Below, piece by piece: positions 1-9,616 of a stretch of DNA of 28,017 nucleotides (positions are counted from its first letter, which is position 1; each line of letters begins with the position of its first letter). A model generated the notes under the pieces. That model was not told where the DNA came from, did not search any database, and worked only from the letters and a program-made list of their open reading frames with translations. Location: the NCBI GenBank assembly GCA_050694055.1, contig JBOGWX010000001.1:1-28017 (forward strand), read 5' to 3'. This DNA is from WHSV01 sp050694055. GTDB lineage: Bacteria > Actinomycetota > CADDZG01 > WHSQ01. The position numbers were made by a program, and so were the translations under genes.

Positions 1-2
1 AG

Positions 3-590
3 TCCTGCTCGTTGTCGAACACGAGACGCACCGAGCGCTCGCGTACCTCTTTGGGATACCTCTGGGACGTTGACATGGCTCCACCCTCTCAAACTCTGGA
101 GCCTCCAGGATTCCCAGCGCGGTTCAATGTCGTCGATTCCGCTCTCGTTCCACAAGTTGGAGATCTTCTGGTCACTCGATCGAATACGCCTGCGTATGTT
201 GGTGATGCCTGCGCCGTCACTCAAGCAAGCCCGAACAGGATCTTGTGCGATCTTATCTATCGTCTCCGGCTCGACAGAACTCGCCTGGTTCCCGAGTTCG
301 CCGCCTATTCACTGATCAGTCAAACGGGTCGAAGACAGCTCTCTGGAACGGCTCGTGGGACATCGCAATCGATGGTAAAGCTCCGCGGAGAGGACATTAA
401 GGCGGTGACTCTTCGTGTGCCCACTGCCGAAGATCAGCGCAGGTGTGTTGCTTACCTTGATTCGCAGCGACGTCGCATGGACAGGCTCAAGGAGACGTTG
501 AGACGGCAGATTTCCCTCTTGAGGGAGCGGCGGCAGGCTCTCATCACCGCTGCGGTTACCGGGCAGCTTGAGATTTCGGGGGCTGCGTGA
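3..590 (+). CDS. hsdS: Type I restriction-modification specificity subunit HsdS, 3' part only
   Basis: The reading frame is open to the left edge of the window, so the gene is cut there; the TTG at 12 is only the first in-frame start-like codon. The visible part carries the GDLLVTRS and YVGD motifs typical of the end of a HsdS target-recognition domain. Its C-terminal stretch is the usual HsdS ending: PTAEDQRRCVAYLD, a helical DRLKETLRRQISLLRERR segment, then ALITAAVTGQ. HsdS gives DNA sequence specificity to the HsdM methylase and HsdR translocase. hsdR follows with a 4-base GTGA overlap, so the two are translationally coupled; hsdM is expected upstream, outside the window. Base composition here is visibly less GC-rich than in the following gene, which is common for hsdS. 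The family call is firm; the recognition site cannot be inferred. Confidence 0.88.
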   Translation, partial: SCSLSNTRRTERSRTSLGYLWDVDMAPPSQTLEPPGFPARFNVVDSALVPQVGDLLVTRSNTPAYVGDACAVTQASPNRILCDLIYRLRLDRTRLVPEFAAYSLISQTGRRQLSGTARGTSQSMVKLRGEDIKAVTLRVPTAEDQRRCVAYLDSQRRRMDRLKETLRRQISLLRERRQALITAAVTGQLEISGAA

Positions 591-3500
591 GCAAGGTCGA
601 TGAGAAGGCGCTCGAGTCGCATATCTGCGACTGGCTCTCTTCTGGCGGGGGCTATCAATCGGTCAAGGTCGGCAATGCCCCCGAGTTCTCGGGTGACTTC
701 GATGCCAAGCTCGGGCTGGACACAGTTGAGCTCTTCGGTTTCATCGAGGCTACGCAAGTCGACACGTGGAACGAGCTCGGACAGCGGCTCGGCGGAGACG
801 TCCACTCGGCCAAGACCAAGTTCGCGCAACGGCTTGCTTCGGAGATCGACAAACGAGGCACCGTCGACGTTCTGCGGCACGGCGTGGTCGATCACGGCAT
901 CACGATTCGGCTCGCTTACTTCAAGCCGGCGCACGGGCTGACTCCCGAGCTGGTCGCTCGCTACGACGCCAACCGGCTGACGGTCACCCGCCAGCTTTCC
1001 TATGAGGCCGGCTCGACCAAGACGCTCGACCTCTGTCTGTTCGTCAACGGGTTGCCGGTGGCGACCGCCGAGCTCAAGAACGCGATCACCGGCCAGGGCG
1101 TCGAGCACGCCGTGAGGCAGTACCGCACCGACCGGGATCCGAGCAACGTGACACTGGCCCGGCGCGCGGTCGTGCACTTCGCGGCGGACACCGAGCACGT
1201 GATGATGACGACGCGGCTCGCGGGCAAGGCGACTCGCTTCCTGCCCTTCAACCGGGGGAACAACCGGGGCAAGGGCAACCCGCCCAACCCTCTCGGGCAC
1301 AGAACGGCGTACCTGTGGGAACGGGTGTGGACGCGTCACGAGTGGATGGACATGCTCGCTCGCTTCGTGCACGTCGAGAAGCCGTCGAAGGGCTCGAGGG
1401 CGCCGGCCACGGTGATCTTCCCGCGCTTCCACCAGTGGGACTGCGTGCAACAACTCGAGATCCACGCGCGGGTCGAGCGGGCCGGCAACCGCTATTTGAT
1501 TCAGCACTCGGCGGGATCGGGAAAGTCGAACACGATCGCGTGGCTGGCGCACCGGCTCTCGAGCCTGCACGACGCCGGCGACTACAAGGTCTTCGACAAG
1601 GTCATCGTGATCACCGACCGGATCGTGCTCGACCGCCAACTGCAGGACACGATCTATCAGTTCGAGCACGCCCACGGCGTGGTGGAACGAATCGACAAGC
1701 ACTCCTCGCAGCTCGCGGAGGCGCTGGGCGGCGAGCAGGCTCGCATCATCATCACGACGCTGCAGAAGTTCCCCTTCGTGCTCGACAAGATCGAGGGGCT
1801 CCCGGCGCGCCGCTACGCCATCATCGTCGACGAGGCGCACTCGTCGCAGACGGGCAAGGCGGCCGAGGATCTCAAGAAGGCGCTCGGACTCGAGGCCGGG
1901 GCGGACGACGAGGAGCTCGCCGATCCGATGCAGCTCGCCCTGGAGCTGGCGGTGTCGGCGCGCGGCCAGCAGCCGAACCTCAGTTTCTTCGCCTTCACCG
2001 CGACGCCCAAGGGCCGGACGCTGGAGCTGTTCGGCGGGCTCAACACCGAGACCAACAGGCACGAGCCCTTCCACCTCTACTCGATGCGCCAGGCGATCGA
2101 GGAGCGCTTCATCGAGGACGTGCTCAGGAACTACATCACTTATGAGACCTACTGGCACATCGAGAAGGCCATCGAGGACGATCCCGCCTACGAGACCACC
2201 AAGGCGCGCAAGGCGATCGCCCGCTTCGTGACGCTCCACGAGCACAACCTGGCCCAGAAGACCGAGATCACCGTCGAGCACTTCCGCCAGCACGTCTCGG
2301 GCAAGGTCGCAGGGCGCGCCAAGGCGATGGTGGTGACCTCGAGCAGGCTGCACGCGGTGCGCTTCCACCAGGCCCTGCGGAGTTACATCGACGACCACGG
2401 CTACGACCTCGGCGTGCTGGTCGCGTTCTCGGGCACGGTGAGCGACGGGGGCATCGACTACACGGAGTCGAGCCTCAACGGCTTCCCCGAGTCTCAGACC
2501 GCCGAGCGCTTCGACGCGGACGATCACCGCATCATGGTAGTGGCCGAGAAGTTCCAGACCGGCTTCGACCAGCCCAAACTCTATGCCATGTACGTCGACA
2601 AGACGCTTACCGGGTTGGGGGCGGTGCAGACGCTGTCGCGGCTCAACCGAATCCATCCCGACAAGGACGGGACCTTCGTGCTGGACTTCGTCAACAACGC
2701 CGGTGCGATCGCAGATGAGTTCGAGATGTACTACGGCAAGACCGTGGCTCCGCCGTCGGACCCCAACCTGCTCTACGACACGAGGCATGCGCTCGAGGAG
2801 TTCGGGGTTCTTCATCACGAGGAGGTCGCCAACACGGTTGCGCTGCTGGTGGCCGAGCCGCTCGATCACGGGCGCGTGCACGCCTCGTTGGAACCGGCCA
2901 AGGATCGCTTCGCCGCCCTGGAGGAAGACGAGCAGGAGCGCTTTCGTGATGCGCTGAGTCGCTTCGTGCGCATCTATTCGTTCCTGTCGCAGATCGTCTC
3001 CTTCAAGGACACGGACCTCGAGCGCGACTACCTGTTCTGCCGGGCATTGCAGCCGTTTGTTCGTGCAAGGCCCGGCGACGTCATGGACATCAGCGACGAG
3101 GTCGAGCTCACGCACCTGCGTCACGAGAAGGAGTTCGAGGGCTCGGTCTCGTTGACCAGCGACGAGGGCGAGGTCAAGACCATCTTCTCCGGGACCGGCA
3201 AACTGCACGACGATCCCGCCGAGTCGTTGTCGGAGATCATCGAGCGGCTCAACGCGGCCTTCGGGACCGACTGGACCGATGCCGACCGGCTGGTGTTCGA
3301 CGCGACGGCCGCCGATCTGGTGTCCGACGAGGACGTGCAGCGCAAGGCGGTCGCCAACACGCGCGAGAACTTCGATCTTGTGTTCGGCGACATCTTCGAG
3401 AGGGCGCTGCTCGGACGGATGGATCGCAACGAGAAGGTGGTCTTCAAGTTCCTCGACGACAAGGAGCTCGCCACCACGGTGCTCAAAGCCTACGCGGGGC

Positions 3501-4090
3501 TGGTCCAGGGCCGGGCGAAGGTCGCCTACCAGGAGCACTGCCCCATCGGCGAGCTGCTCGGGGTGGGCAACGAGTCGCAGTATCTGGAGTACAAGGCGAC
3601 CTTACGCACGCACTCGGGCGGCGGCGAGGTCTACAAGCCGCTGGAGAGCGCGTCGCTCAAGACGATCGCGGCGTTCCTCAACAGCCGCGAGGGCGGGACG
3701 CTGCTGATCGGAGTCAACGACGACGGCTCGACGCACGGTCTCGCCGGCGACTACGCGAGCCTCCATAAGGAGGGCAAGGACGATCGCGACCGCTTCGAGC
3801 TCCACCTCAGCCAACTGCTCATCAACGCGCTCGGCGAGGCCGCCGCGACCAACGTCACGACGCAGTTGCACAAGGTCAATGGCCACGAATTGTGCCGGGT
3901 GCATGTGCGGCCGAGCGGATTCCCGGTCGAGGCGACCATCGTGGTCGACAAGAAGGGCAACCTCGAGAAGAAGCAGGCCTTCTTCGTGCGCCTCAACAAC
4001 GGGACCAGAGAGATCGTCAACCCGGTCGAGCGCCAGAAGTACATCCTGAGCCGCTGGGGGGCCTCGCAAGCAGCCATCCCCGAGGCGTGA
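587..4090 (+). CDS. hsdR: Type I restriction endonuclease subunit R (HsdR) with C-terminal AlbA_2-like domain
   Basis: This 1167-residue protein is the ATP-dependent translocase and nuclease of a type I restriction system. The N-terminal PD-(D/E)xK nuclease shows D148 (in LDLCLF) and E162-L-K164. The SF2 helicase core follows: Walker A SAGSGKS at 308-314, the DEAH box at 415-418 and FTATP at 470-474, then a helicase C-terminal lobe with an ARIIITTLQKF segment between motifs I and II. The last ~170 residues (about 993-1150) look like an AlbA_2/Schlafen-AlbA_2 domain: LEYKATLR at 1000-1007 and GGTLLIGVNDDG at 1036-1047. HsdR proteins usually end in a helical HsdM-binding region, so this ending is unusual. 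The start is GTG 587, which overlaps the hsdS stop (GTGA). All key motifs are intact, so the enzyme is probably active. Confidence 0.93.
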   Translation: MSKVDEKALESHICDWLSSGGGYQSVKVGNAPEFSGDFDAKLGLDTVELFGFIEATQVDTWNELGQRLGGDVHSAKTKFAQRLASEIDKRGTVDVLRHGVVDHGITIRLAYFKPAHGLTPELVARYDANRLTVTRQLSYEAGSTKTLDLCLFVNGLPVATAELKNAITGQGVEHAVRQYRTDRDPSNVTLARRAVVHFAADTEHVMMTTRLAGKATRFLPFNRGNNRGKGNPPNPLGHRTAYLWERVWTRHEWMDMLARFVHVEKPSKGSRAPATVIFPRFHQWDCVQQLEIHARVERAGNRYLIQHSAGSGKSNTIAWLAHRLSSLHDAGDYKVFDKVIVITDRIVLDRQLQDTIYQFEHAHGVVERIDKHSSQLAEALGGEQARIIITTLQKFPFVLDKIEGLPARRYAIIVDEAHSSQTGKAAEDLKKALGLEAGADDEELADPMQLALELAVSARGQQPNLSFFAFTATPKGRTLELFGGLNTETNRHEPFHLYSMRQAIEERFIEDVLRNYITYETYWHIEKAIEDDPAYETTKARKAIARFVTLHEHNLAQKTEITVEHFRQHVSGKVAGRAKAMVVTSSRLHAVRFHQALRSYIDDHGYDLGVLVAFSGTVSDGGIDYTESSLNGFPESQTAERFDADDHRIMVVAEKFQTGFDQPKLYAMYVDKTLTGLGAVQTLSRLNRIHPDKDGTFVLDFVNNAGAIADEFEMYYGKTVAPPSDPNLLYDTRHALEEFGVLHHEEVANTVALLVAEPLDHGRVHASLEPAKDRFAALEEDEQERFRDALSRFVRIYSFLSQIVSFKDTDLERDYLFCRALQPFVRARPGDVMDISDEVELTHLRHEKEFEGSVSLTSDEGEVKTIFSGTGKLHDDPAESLSEIIERLNAAFGTDWTDADRLVFDATAADLVSDEDVQRKAVANTRENFDLVFGDIFERALLGRMDRNEKVVFKFLDDKELATTVLKAYAGLVQGRAKVAYQEHCPIGELLGVGNESQYLEYKATLRTHSGGGEVYKPLESASLKTIAAFLNSREGGTLLIGVNDDGSTHGLAGDYASLHKEGKDDRDRFELHLSQLLINALGEAAATNVTTQLHKVNGHELCRVHVRPSGFPVEATIVVDKKGNLEKKQAFFVRLNNGTREIVNPVERQKYILSRWGASQAAIPEA

Positions 4091-4143
4091 GTGCACGACG
4101 TGACGTGACCCCACGCCAATCGCCGACACCAATCGGCCGGCGT

Positions 4144-4165
4144 AACTGTGAGGAGCGTCACAGTT
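4144..4165. terminator. Stem-loop between convergent hsdR and tetR genes
   Basis: AACTGTGA (4144-4151) and TCACAGTT (4158-4165) form a perfect 8-base inverted repeat around a 6-base loop. It lies in the 79-base gap between the hsdR stop and the convergent TetR-gene stop. There is no long T-run on either side, so a bidirectional terminator is inferred from position and symmetry only. Confidence 0.55.
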
Positions 4166-4169
4166 CGAG

Positions 4170-4781
4170 TCAGGGCCCTTGCAGGGGGCCGGTGAGGTAA
4201 CGCTGCAGATTCGGGGCCACCGCGCCGACCACCGTGTCGACGTCGGCCGACGCCAGTGGCTCCAGCCGGAGCACGTAACGCATGGTCAATAGCCCCATGA
4301 TCTGAGTGGAAAGCAGCGCAACGCGCAGGTCGGGACGATCGTCGCCGGCGGCCCGCACGAGCCGACCGACCAACTCTACCGTGATGAACTCTCTGACCAT
4401 GGTTGCCGCGTCATCGTCGGACATCGCCGAGCGGATCAAGGCGACGAGCGGGGCACGGCTCTGCTCGTGATCCCACACCCCCATCATGGTCCGCAGTACG
4501 CGCTCGGCCAGCGTGTCGGTTTCACCCGTGGCAATCAGGCCCTCGACGAGCTCCGCCGGGTTGACCGGAAGGTTCATTGCTGCGACGAAGAGCGCCCGCT
4601 TGCTGCCGAAGTAGTGGTGCACGAGCGCGGGATCGACACTCGCCTCCTTCGCGACGTGCCTGATGGTGGCGCGCTCGTAACCAAGCTCGGCGAACGCGCG
4701 TGTGGCCGCCGCGAGGATGTCCTCGCGCGCGCCGCTGGTTCCGGGGCGGCGACCCGTTCGGCGCGCGGCGGCGTCGCTCAC
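4170..4781 (-). CDS. TetR/AcrR-family transcriptional regulator
   Basis: This 203-residue protein has the TetR N-terminal helix-turn-helix: AREDILAAATRAFAELGY, then ATIRHVAKEASVDPALVHHYF and GSKRALF, about residues 18-66. The C-terminal ligand-binding half is helical and resembles the C-terminal domains found in many actinobacterial TetR proteins. It is the last gene of a four-gene minus-strand operon; its ATG overlaps the stop of the preceding ATPase gene (ATGA). Such regulators commonly repress the exporter operon that contains them and release DNA when they bind a substrate of the pump. The half-sites at 7407-7427, next to the operon promoter, are the obvious candidate operator. The ligand is unknown. 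Confidence 0.9.
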   Translation of the reverse strand: MSDAAARRTGRRPGTSGAREDILAAATRAFAELGYERATIRHVAKEASVDPALVHHYFGSKRALFVAAMNLPVNPAELVEGLIATGETDTLAERVLRTMMGVWDHEQSRAPLVALIRSAMSDDDAATMVREFITVELVGRLVRAAGDDRPDLRVALLSTQIMGLLTMRYVLRLEPLASADVDTVVGAVAPNLQRYLTGPLQGP

Positions 4782-5476
4782 CGGGCGGCCGCCAACTCCG
4801 CGAAGCGCTGTTCGAAGGTCTCGATGCGTTCGACACCACCAGAGACGTCACCGACGATCTCGTTCATGGTTCCCGACAGCACGATGCGCCCGGCCGCCAT
4901 GACCACCACGCGGTCACACTGCTCCGCCTCGTCCAGGTGGTGAGTGCTGACGAGCACACCCGCACCGGCCTCGGCTGCGCTCCGAATGGTGCCCCACAGC
5001 TCCGAGCGCGCCAGCACGTCTACTCCGGAAGTGGGCTCGTCCAGCACCAGCAGGTCCGGATCGTGCGCCAGGGCGCTCAGGAACGCGGTGCGCCTGCGCA
5101 GCCCCAGCGAAAGGTCGCGCACCAACACGTCTTTGTAGATCGCAAGATCCTCGAGCGGAGGGGTACCCACGTCGAACGCCGAGGCGGCGAAGTCGAGATT
5201 CTCCGACACGGTCAGGTCTTCGTAGAGGCCGAGACCCTGCGCGACGTAGCCAATCCGTCTCCGCGCGCCCGGAGCGAGGGCCTCACCGAAGAGCTCGATA
5301 CGCCCGCCGGTCGGCGTCGTCAGGCCCAAGAGCATCCTCATAAGGGTTGTCTTTCCGGCACCGTTGGCTCCCAGGAGTCCTACCACCTCACCTTCTGCAA
5401 CCGTGAGATCGACGCCGTCCACGGCCCTGAACTGACCGAAGTCCTTGCACACCTCTCGAGCGTGAACGAGCGTCAT
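4778..5476 (-). CDS. ABC transporter ATP-binding protein, second NBD (YbhF C-half-like)
   Basis: This 232-residue nucleotide-binding domain of an ABC-2-type exporter has Walker A GANGAGKTT (K42), Walker B LLVLDEP (D146, E147), a D-loop SGVD, and switch histidine H179 in STHHLDEAEQCD. The signature motif is degenerate: LSLGL at 122-126 instead of LSGGQ. The protein is short, and the signature comes unusually soon after the Q-loop region (YVAQ, 77-80), so part of the helical subdomain is reduced. The start ATG overlaps the stop of the upstream ATPase gene and its own stop overlaps the tetR start, both as ATGA. It probably pairs with the neighbouring ATPase as a heterodimer, equivalent to the two fused halves of E. 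coli YbhF. Confidence 0.88.
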   Translation of the reverse strand: MTLVHAREVCKDFGQFRAVDGVDLTVAEGEVVGLLGANGAGKTTLMRMLLGLTTPTGGRIELFGEALAPGARRRIGYVAQGLGLYEDLTVSENLDFAASAFDVGTPPLEDLAIYKDVLVRDLSLGLRRRTAFLSALAHDPDLLVLDEPTSGVDVLARSELWGTIRSAAEAGAGVLVSTHHLDEAEQCDRVVVMAAGRIVLSGTMNEIVGDVSGGVERIETFEQRFAELAAAR

Positions 5477-6309
5477 GCCGCTGCCTTCTGAGCTTCTCGT
5501 TTGCGCAGTGCGGCGATGACGACGGCATCCTGGAGGTCCGGGGCTACGGGGCGCGCTCCGGCCGAGCCGGCGTCACCCGGCGACCAGCCGCGCCAGCCGG
5601 CGCCGCGGCGCCACGCGAAAGTGATCTCGGGTCGCGCGGCCGACTCCCCCACCGACCCGTCGATACCGCTTATGAGCTCACCGGGCGATCCCTGCAACAG
5701 GATGGCGCCGTCGTCGAGAACGGTGACCGAGTCGCACCTCTGGGCTTCGTCGAGGTAGGTCGTGGCCAGGACCACCGTCGTACCGTCGCCGGCAGCCTCG
5801 GTCACGAGTCGCCAGAGCTCTCTGCGACTCACCGGATCTATGCCCGTTGACGGCTCATCGAGTACCAGCAAGCGGGGACCATGCACCAGCGCCATCGCGA
5901 GCCCGAGCTTTTGGCGCATGCCCCCGGAGAGGTTGCCCCCGAGACGATCGTGCGCCGGTGCGAGCCCCGTGCGCGCCAGTAGCTCGGCGCGCGCAACTCG
6001 ATAGTCCCCGCCGCGCAGCCCGTAGGCCCCGGCCGCGAAGCGAAGGTTCTCATCTACCGTGAGGTCCGGATAGACACCCGAGCCGGCGGGCAGGTAGCCG
6101 ATGGCACCTTCCTGGGGACACCGAATCTCGCCCGCCGAGAGTGCCACCAATCCGAGAAGGGCTCGCAACAGTGACGTCTTGCCCGCGCCGTCACCGCCGG
6201 CGACGGCGGTCACCGTGGCATCGGTGAGCCCAACACTCACGTCTTCGAGTGCCTTCACTCCGCCATAGTCGACCGACGCTCGGTCGAGTCCCCAGTTCGA
6301 AGCCTTCAT
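5473..6309 (-). CDS. ABC transporter ATP-binding protein, first NBD (YbhF N-half-like)
   Basis: This 278-residue ATPase has Walker A GGDGAGKTS (K44), canonical signature LSGGM (127-131) and Walker B LLVLDEP (D151, E152). The switch region reads ATTYLDEAQ, with T184 where histidine is expected. The GDGAGKT form of Walker A resembles the N-terminal NBD of YbhF-type exporters. The C-terminal ~50 residues are a low-complexity Gly/Arg/Ala-rich extension. The ORF is open for 48 codons upstream, but those lie inside the permease gene. The ATG at 6309 forms an ATGA overlap with the permease stop and begins MKASNWGL just before the NBD fold, so it is the chosen start. It likely drives the permease at 6306-7373 together with the second ATPase. 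Confidence 0.88.
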   Translation of the reverse strand: MKASNWGLDRASVDYGGVKALEDVSVGLTDATVTAVAGGDGAGKTSLLRALLGLVALSAGEIRCPQEGAIGYLPAGSGVYPDLTVDENLRFAAGAYGLRGGDYRVARAELLARTGLAPAHDRLGGNLSGGMRQKLGLAMALVHGPRLLVLDEPSTGIDPVSRRELWRLVTEAAGDGTTVVLATTYLDEAQRCDSVTVLDDGAILLQGSPGELISGIDGSVGESAARPEITFAWRRGAGWRGWSPGDAGSAGARPVAPDLQDAVVIAALRKREAQKAAA

Positions 6310-7373
6310 CGAGCACCGTCTTCTGCGAGCTTCATCCGCACCGGCGAGCGCGAGCGCTTCACCTTCGCGGGCGTGAGGTAGCGGCGAAAGCGGACGATGG
6401 CGAAGGTGAAGATGACGGCTCCCAGTAGCGCGAGCATCGCCAGGGGGAACCACAGGCCGTCGAGGCCCTCACTCCGGACCATGACGCCGCGCGCTATCTG
6501 AGTGAAGTAGGTCAACGGCAGGAAGTAAGAGATCCAGCGGATGCTGGCCGCCATCGAGGCGACCGGAAAGATCATGCCGGATAGCAGTATCTGCGGCAGC
6601 AGCGACATGAGCGCCAGTTGAATCGCCTGGCCCTGGTTCTCCGACACACTCGAGATGAGAACCCCGAGACCGAGCGTGACGAACAAGAAGAGCAGCGCGC
6701 CCAGCGCCAGGAGCCACACCGAGCCTTCGAACGGGACGTCGAACAACCAACCACCGACGCCGATGATGACGACCAGATCGATCGACGCCACGAGAAAGTA
6801 GGGGGCGACCTTTCCCACGAAGACGTCACGCGGCCGGAACGGCATCACCGCGAGTTGTTCGAGGGTTCCGCTCTGACGCTCGCGCACGACCCCGAGGCTC
6901 GTGATCATCGTGCCGACGAAGATGAGGATCATTCCGGCGAGAGCCGGGACCATGATGACCGAGGTCTCGAGGTCCTCGTTGAACATGATCTCGGGTGTGG
7001 GAGCGTCGGTATTCTGGGACAGGGCCGTCAACGCGGAGCGGCTCGAGAACAACTCGGTGCCGTCGAGGAGGATCTCGGGCGGCGAGCCGTCGGCCGTGAC
7101 TACGGCGACCGCCGCATCTCCGTTGCGCAGGTGCGCAACCGCGGCGGCGCGACCCCAGTCCTCATGCGAACCGCGGACCTGGAACAGGCCGGGCAGGCGA
7201 TCCTCCGCAACCGAGGCCTGCGGGCCCGTCACGACGGTCGGGATCTCGTCGACGTCGAAGCTGGCCGCGTAGCCGAAGACCACCAGCAGCAGCAGCGGCA
7301 TCACGATCATCATCGCCAGCGTGCGGTGGTCGCGCCGCACCTGCCTGAACTCCTTGACCACCAGGGCCCACAT
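6306..7373 (-). CDS. ABC-2 type transporter permease (drug/lipid exporter type)
   Basis: This 355-residue membrane protein has the ABC-2 exporter topology. The N-terminus MWALVVKEFRQVRRD leads into a first membrane helix at about 19-38. A large extracytoplasmic domain spans about 40-145, and five further hydrophobic helices follow. Conserved cytoplasmic ERQSGTLEQL precedes MPFRPRDVFVGK, and the SENQGQAIQ and LSGMIFPV segments are characteristic of YhhJ/YbhR-like permeases. A strong Shine-Dalgarno sequence (AAGGAGG, complement of about 7379-7385) stands 4-5 bases before the ATG. It is the first gene of the operon; two different ATPases and a TetR regulator follow, each with a 4-base overlap. 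E. coli ybhFSR has two permeases and a fused ATPase, whereas here one permease is served by two separate ATPases. The exported substrate is unknown. Confidence 0.9.
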   Translation of the reverse strand: MWALVVKEFRQVRRDHRTLAMMIVMPLLLLVVFGYAASFDVDEIPTVVTGPQASVAEDRLPGLFQVRGSHEDWGRAAAVAHLRNGDAAVAVVTADGSPPEILLDGTELFSSRSALTALSQNTDAPTPEIMFNEDLETSVIMVPALAGMILIFVGTMITSLGVVRERQSGTLEQLAVMPFRPRDVFVGKVAPYFLVASIDLVVIIGVGGWLFDVPFEGSVWLLALGALLFLFVTLGLGVLISSVSENQGQAIQLALMSLLPQILLSGMIFPVASMAASIRWISYFLPLTYFTQIARGVMVRSEGLDGLWFPLAMLALLGAVIFTFAIVRFRRYLTPAKVKRSRSPVRMKLAEDGAR

Positions 7374-7406
7374 CGTTCCTCCTTCAGCGGCGCGGGAAGA
7401 GATATT

Positions 7407-7427
7407 TCAACGTGCGTTGAGTTCAAC
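7407..7427. promoter_or_regulatory. Candidate TetR operator: three overlapping half-sites
   Basis: The sequence has half-sites TCAAC (7407-7411), GTTGA (7416-7420) and TCAAC (7423-7427). The first two form the perfect palindrome TCAACGTGCGTTGA; the last two form GTTGA-GT-TCAAC. It lies between the divergent permease and glgX genes, 34 bases upstream of the permease ATG and overlapping the permease promoter. It fits autoregulation by the TetR protein encoded at the end of the operon (inference). Confidence 0.6.
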
Positions 7428-7448
7428 ACTCGATGACTTTTCTGTCAA
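7420..7448 (-). promoter_or_regulatory. Candidate promoter of the permease-ATPase-ATPase-tetR operon
   Basis: On the minus strand a perfect -35 TTGACA lies at 7448-7443. A weak -10-like TGAACT (7425-7420) follows with 17-base spacing and overlaps the inverted half-sites. A repressor bound there would block the promoter. The -10 match is poor (3 of 6), so its exact position is uncertain. Confidence 0.45.
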
Positions 7449-7485
7449 GGAGCTGTGGCTGAACTGCGGTGGTTCGCGTGGGTCT

Positions 7486-7491
7486 TAGGCT
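7486..7491 (+). promoter_or_regulatory. TAGGCT -10 box of glgX, probably leaderless
   Basis: TAGGCT ends 7 bases before the ATG at 7499, and no Shine-Dalgarno sequence is visible. TANNNT at this distance is the arrangement of actinobacterial leaderless promoters, where transcription starts at the A of the ATG. No clear -35 element is seen. Confidence 0.45.
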
Positions 7492-7498
7492 GCGGCGG

Positions 7499-9616
<2,118 letters not shown>

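Noticed and set aside
452..3538. A 1028-codon open frame on the minus strand opposite hsdR
   Set aside because: It lies entirely antisense to hsdR, which has intact nuclease and helicase motifs. Its composition (Arg/Val/Leu/Asp-rich, no domain) is that of a GC-rich shadow frame.
6310..6453. N-terminal extension of the first ATPase by 48 codons
   Set aside because: It lies wholly inside the permease gene; ATG 6309 with the ATGA overlap fits the spacing seen at the other junctions of this operon.
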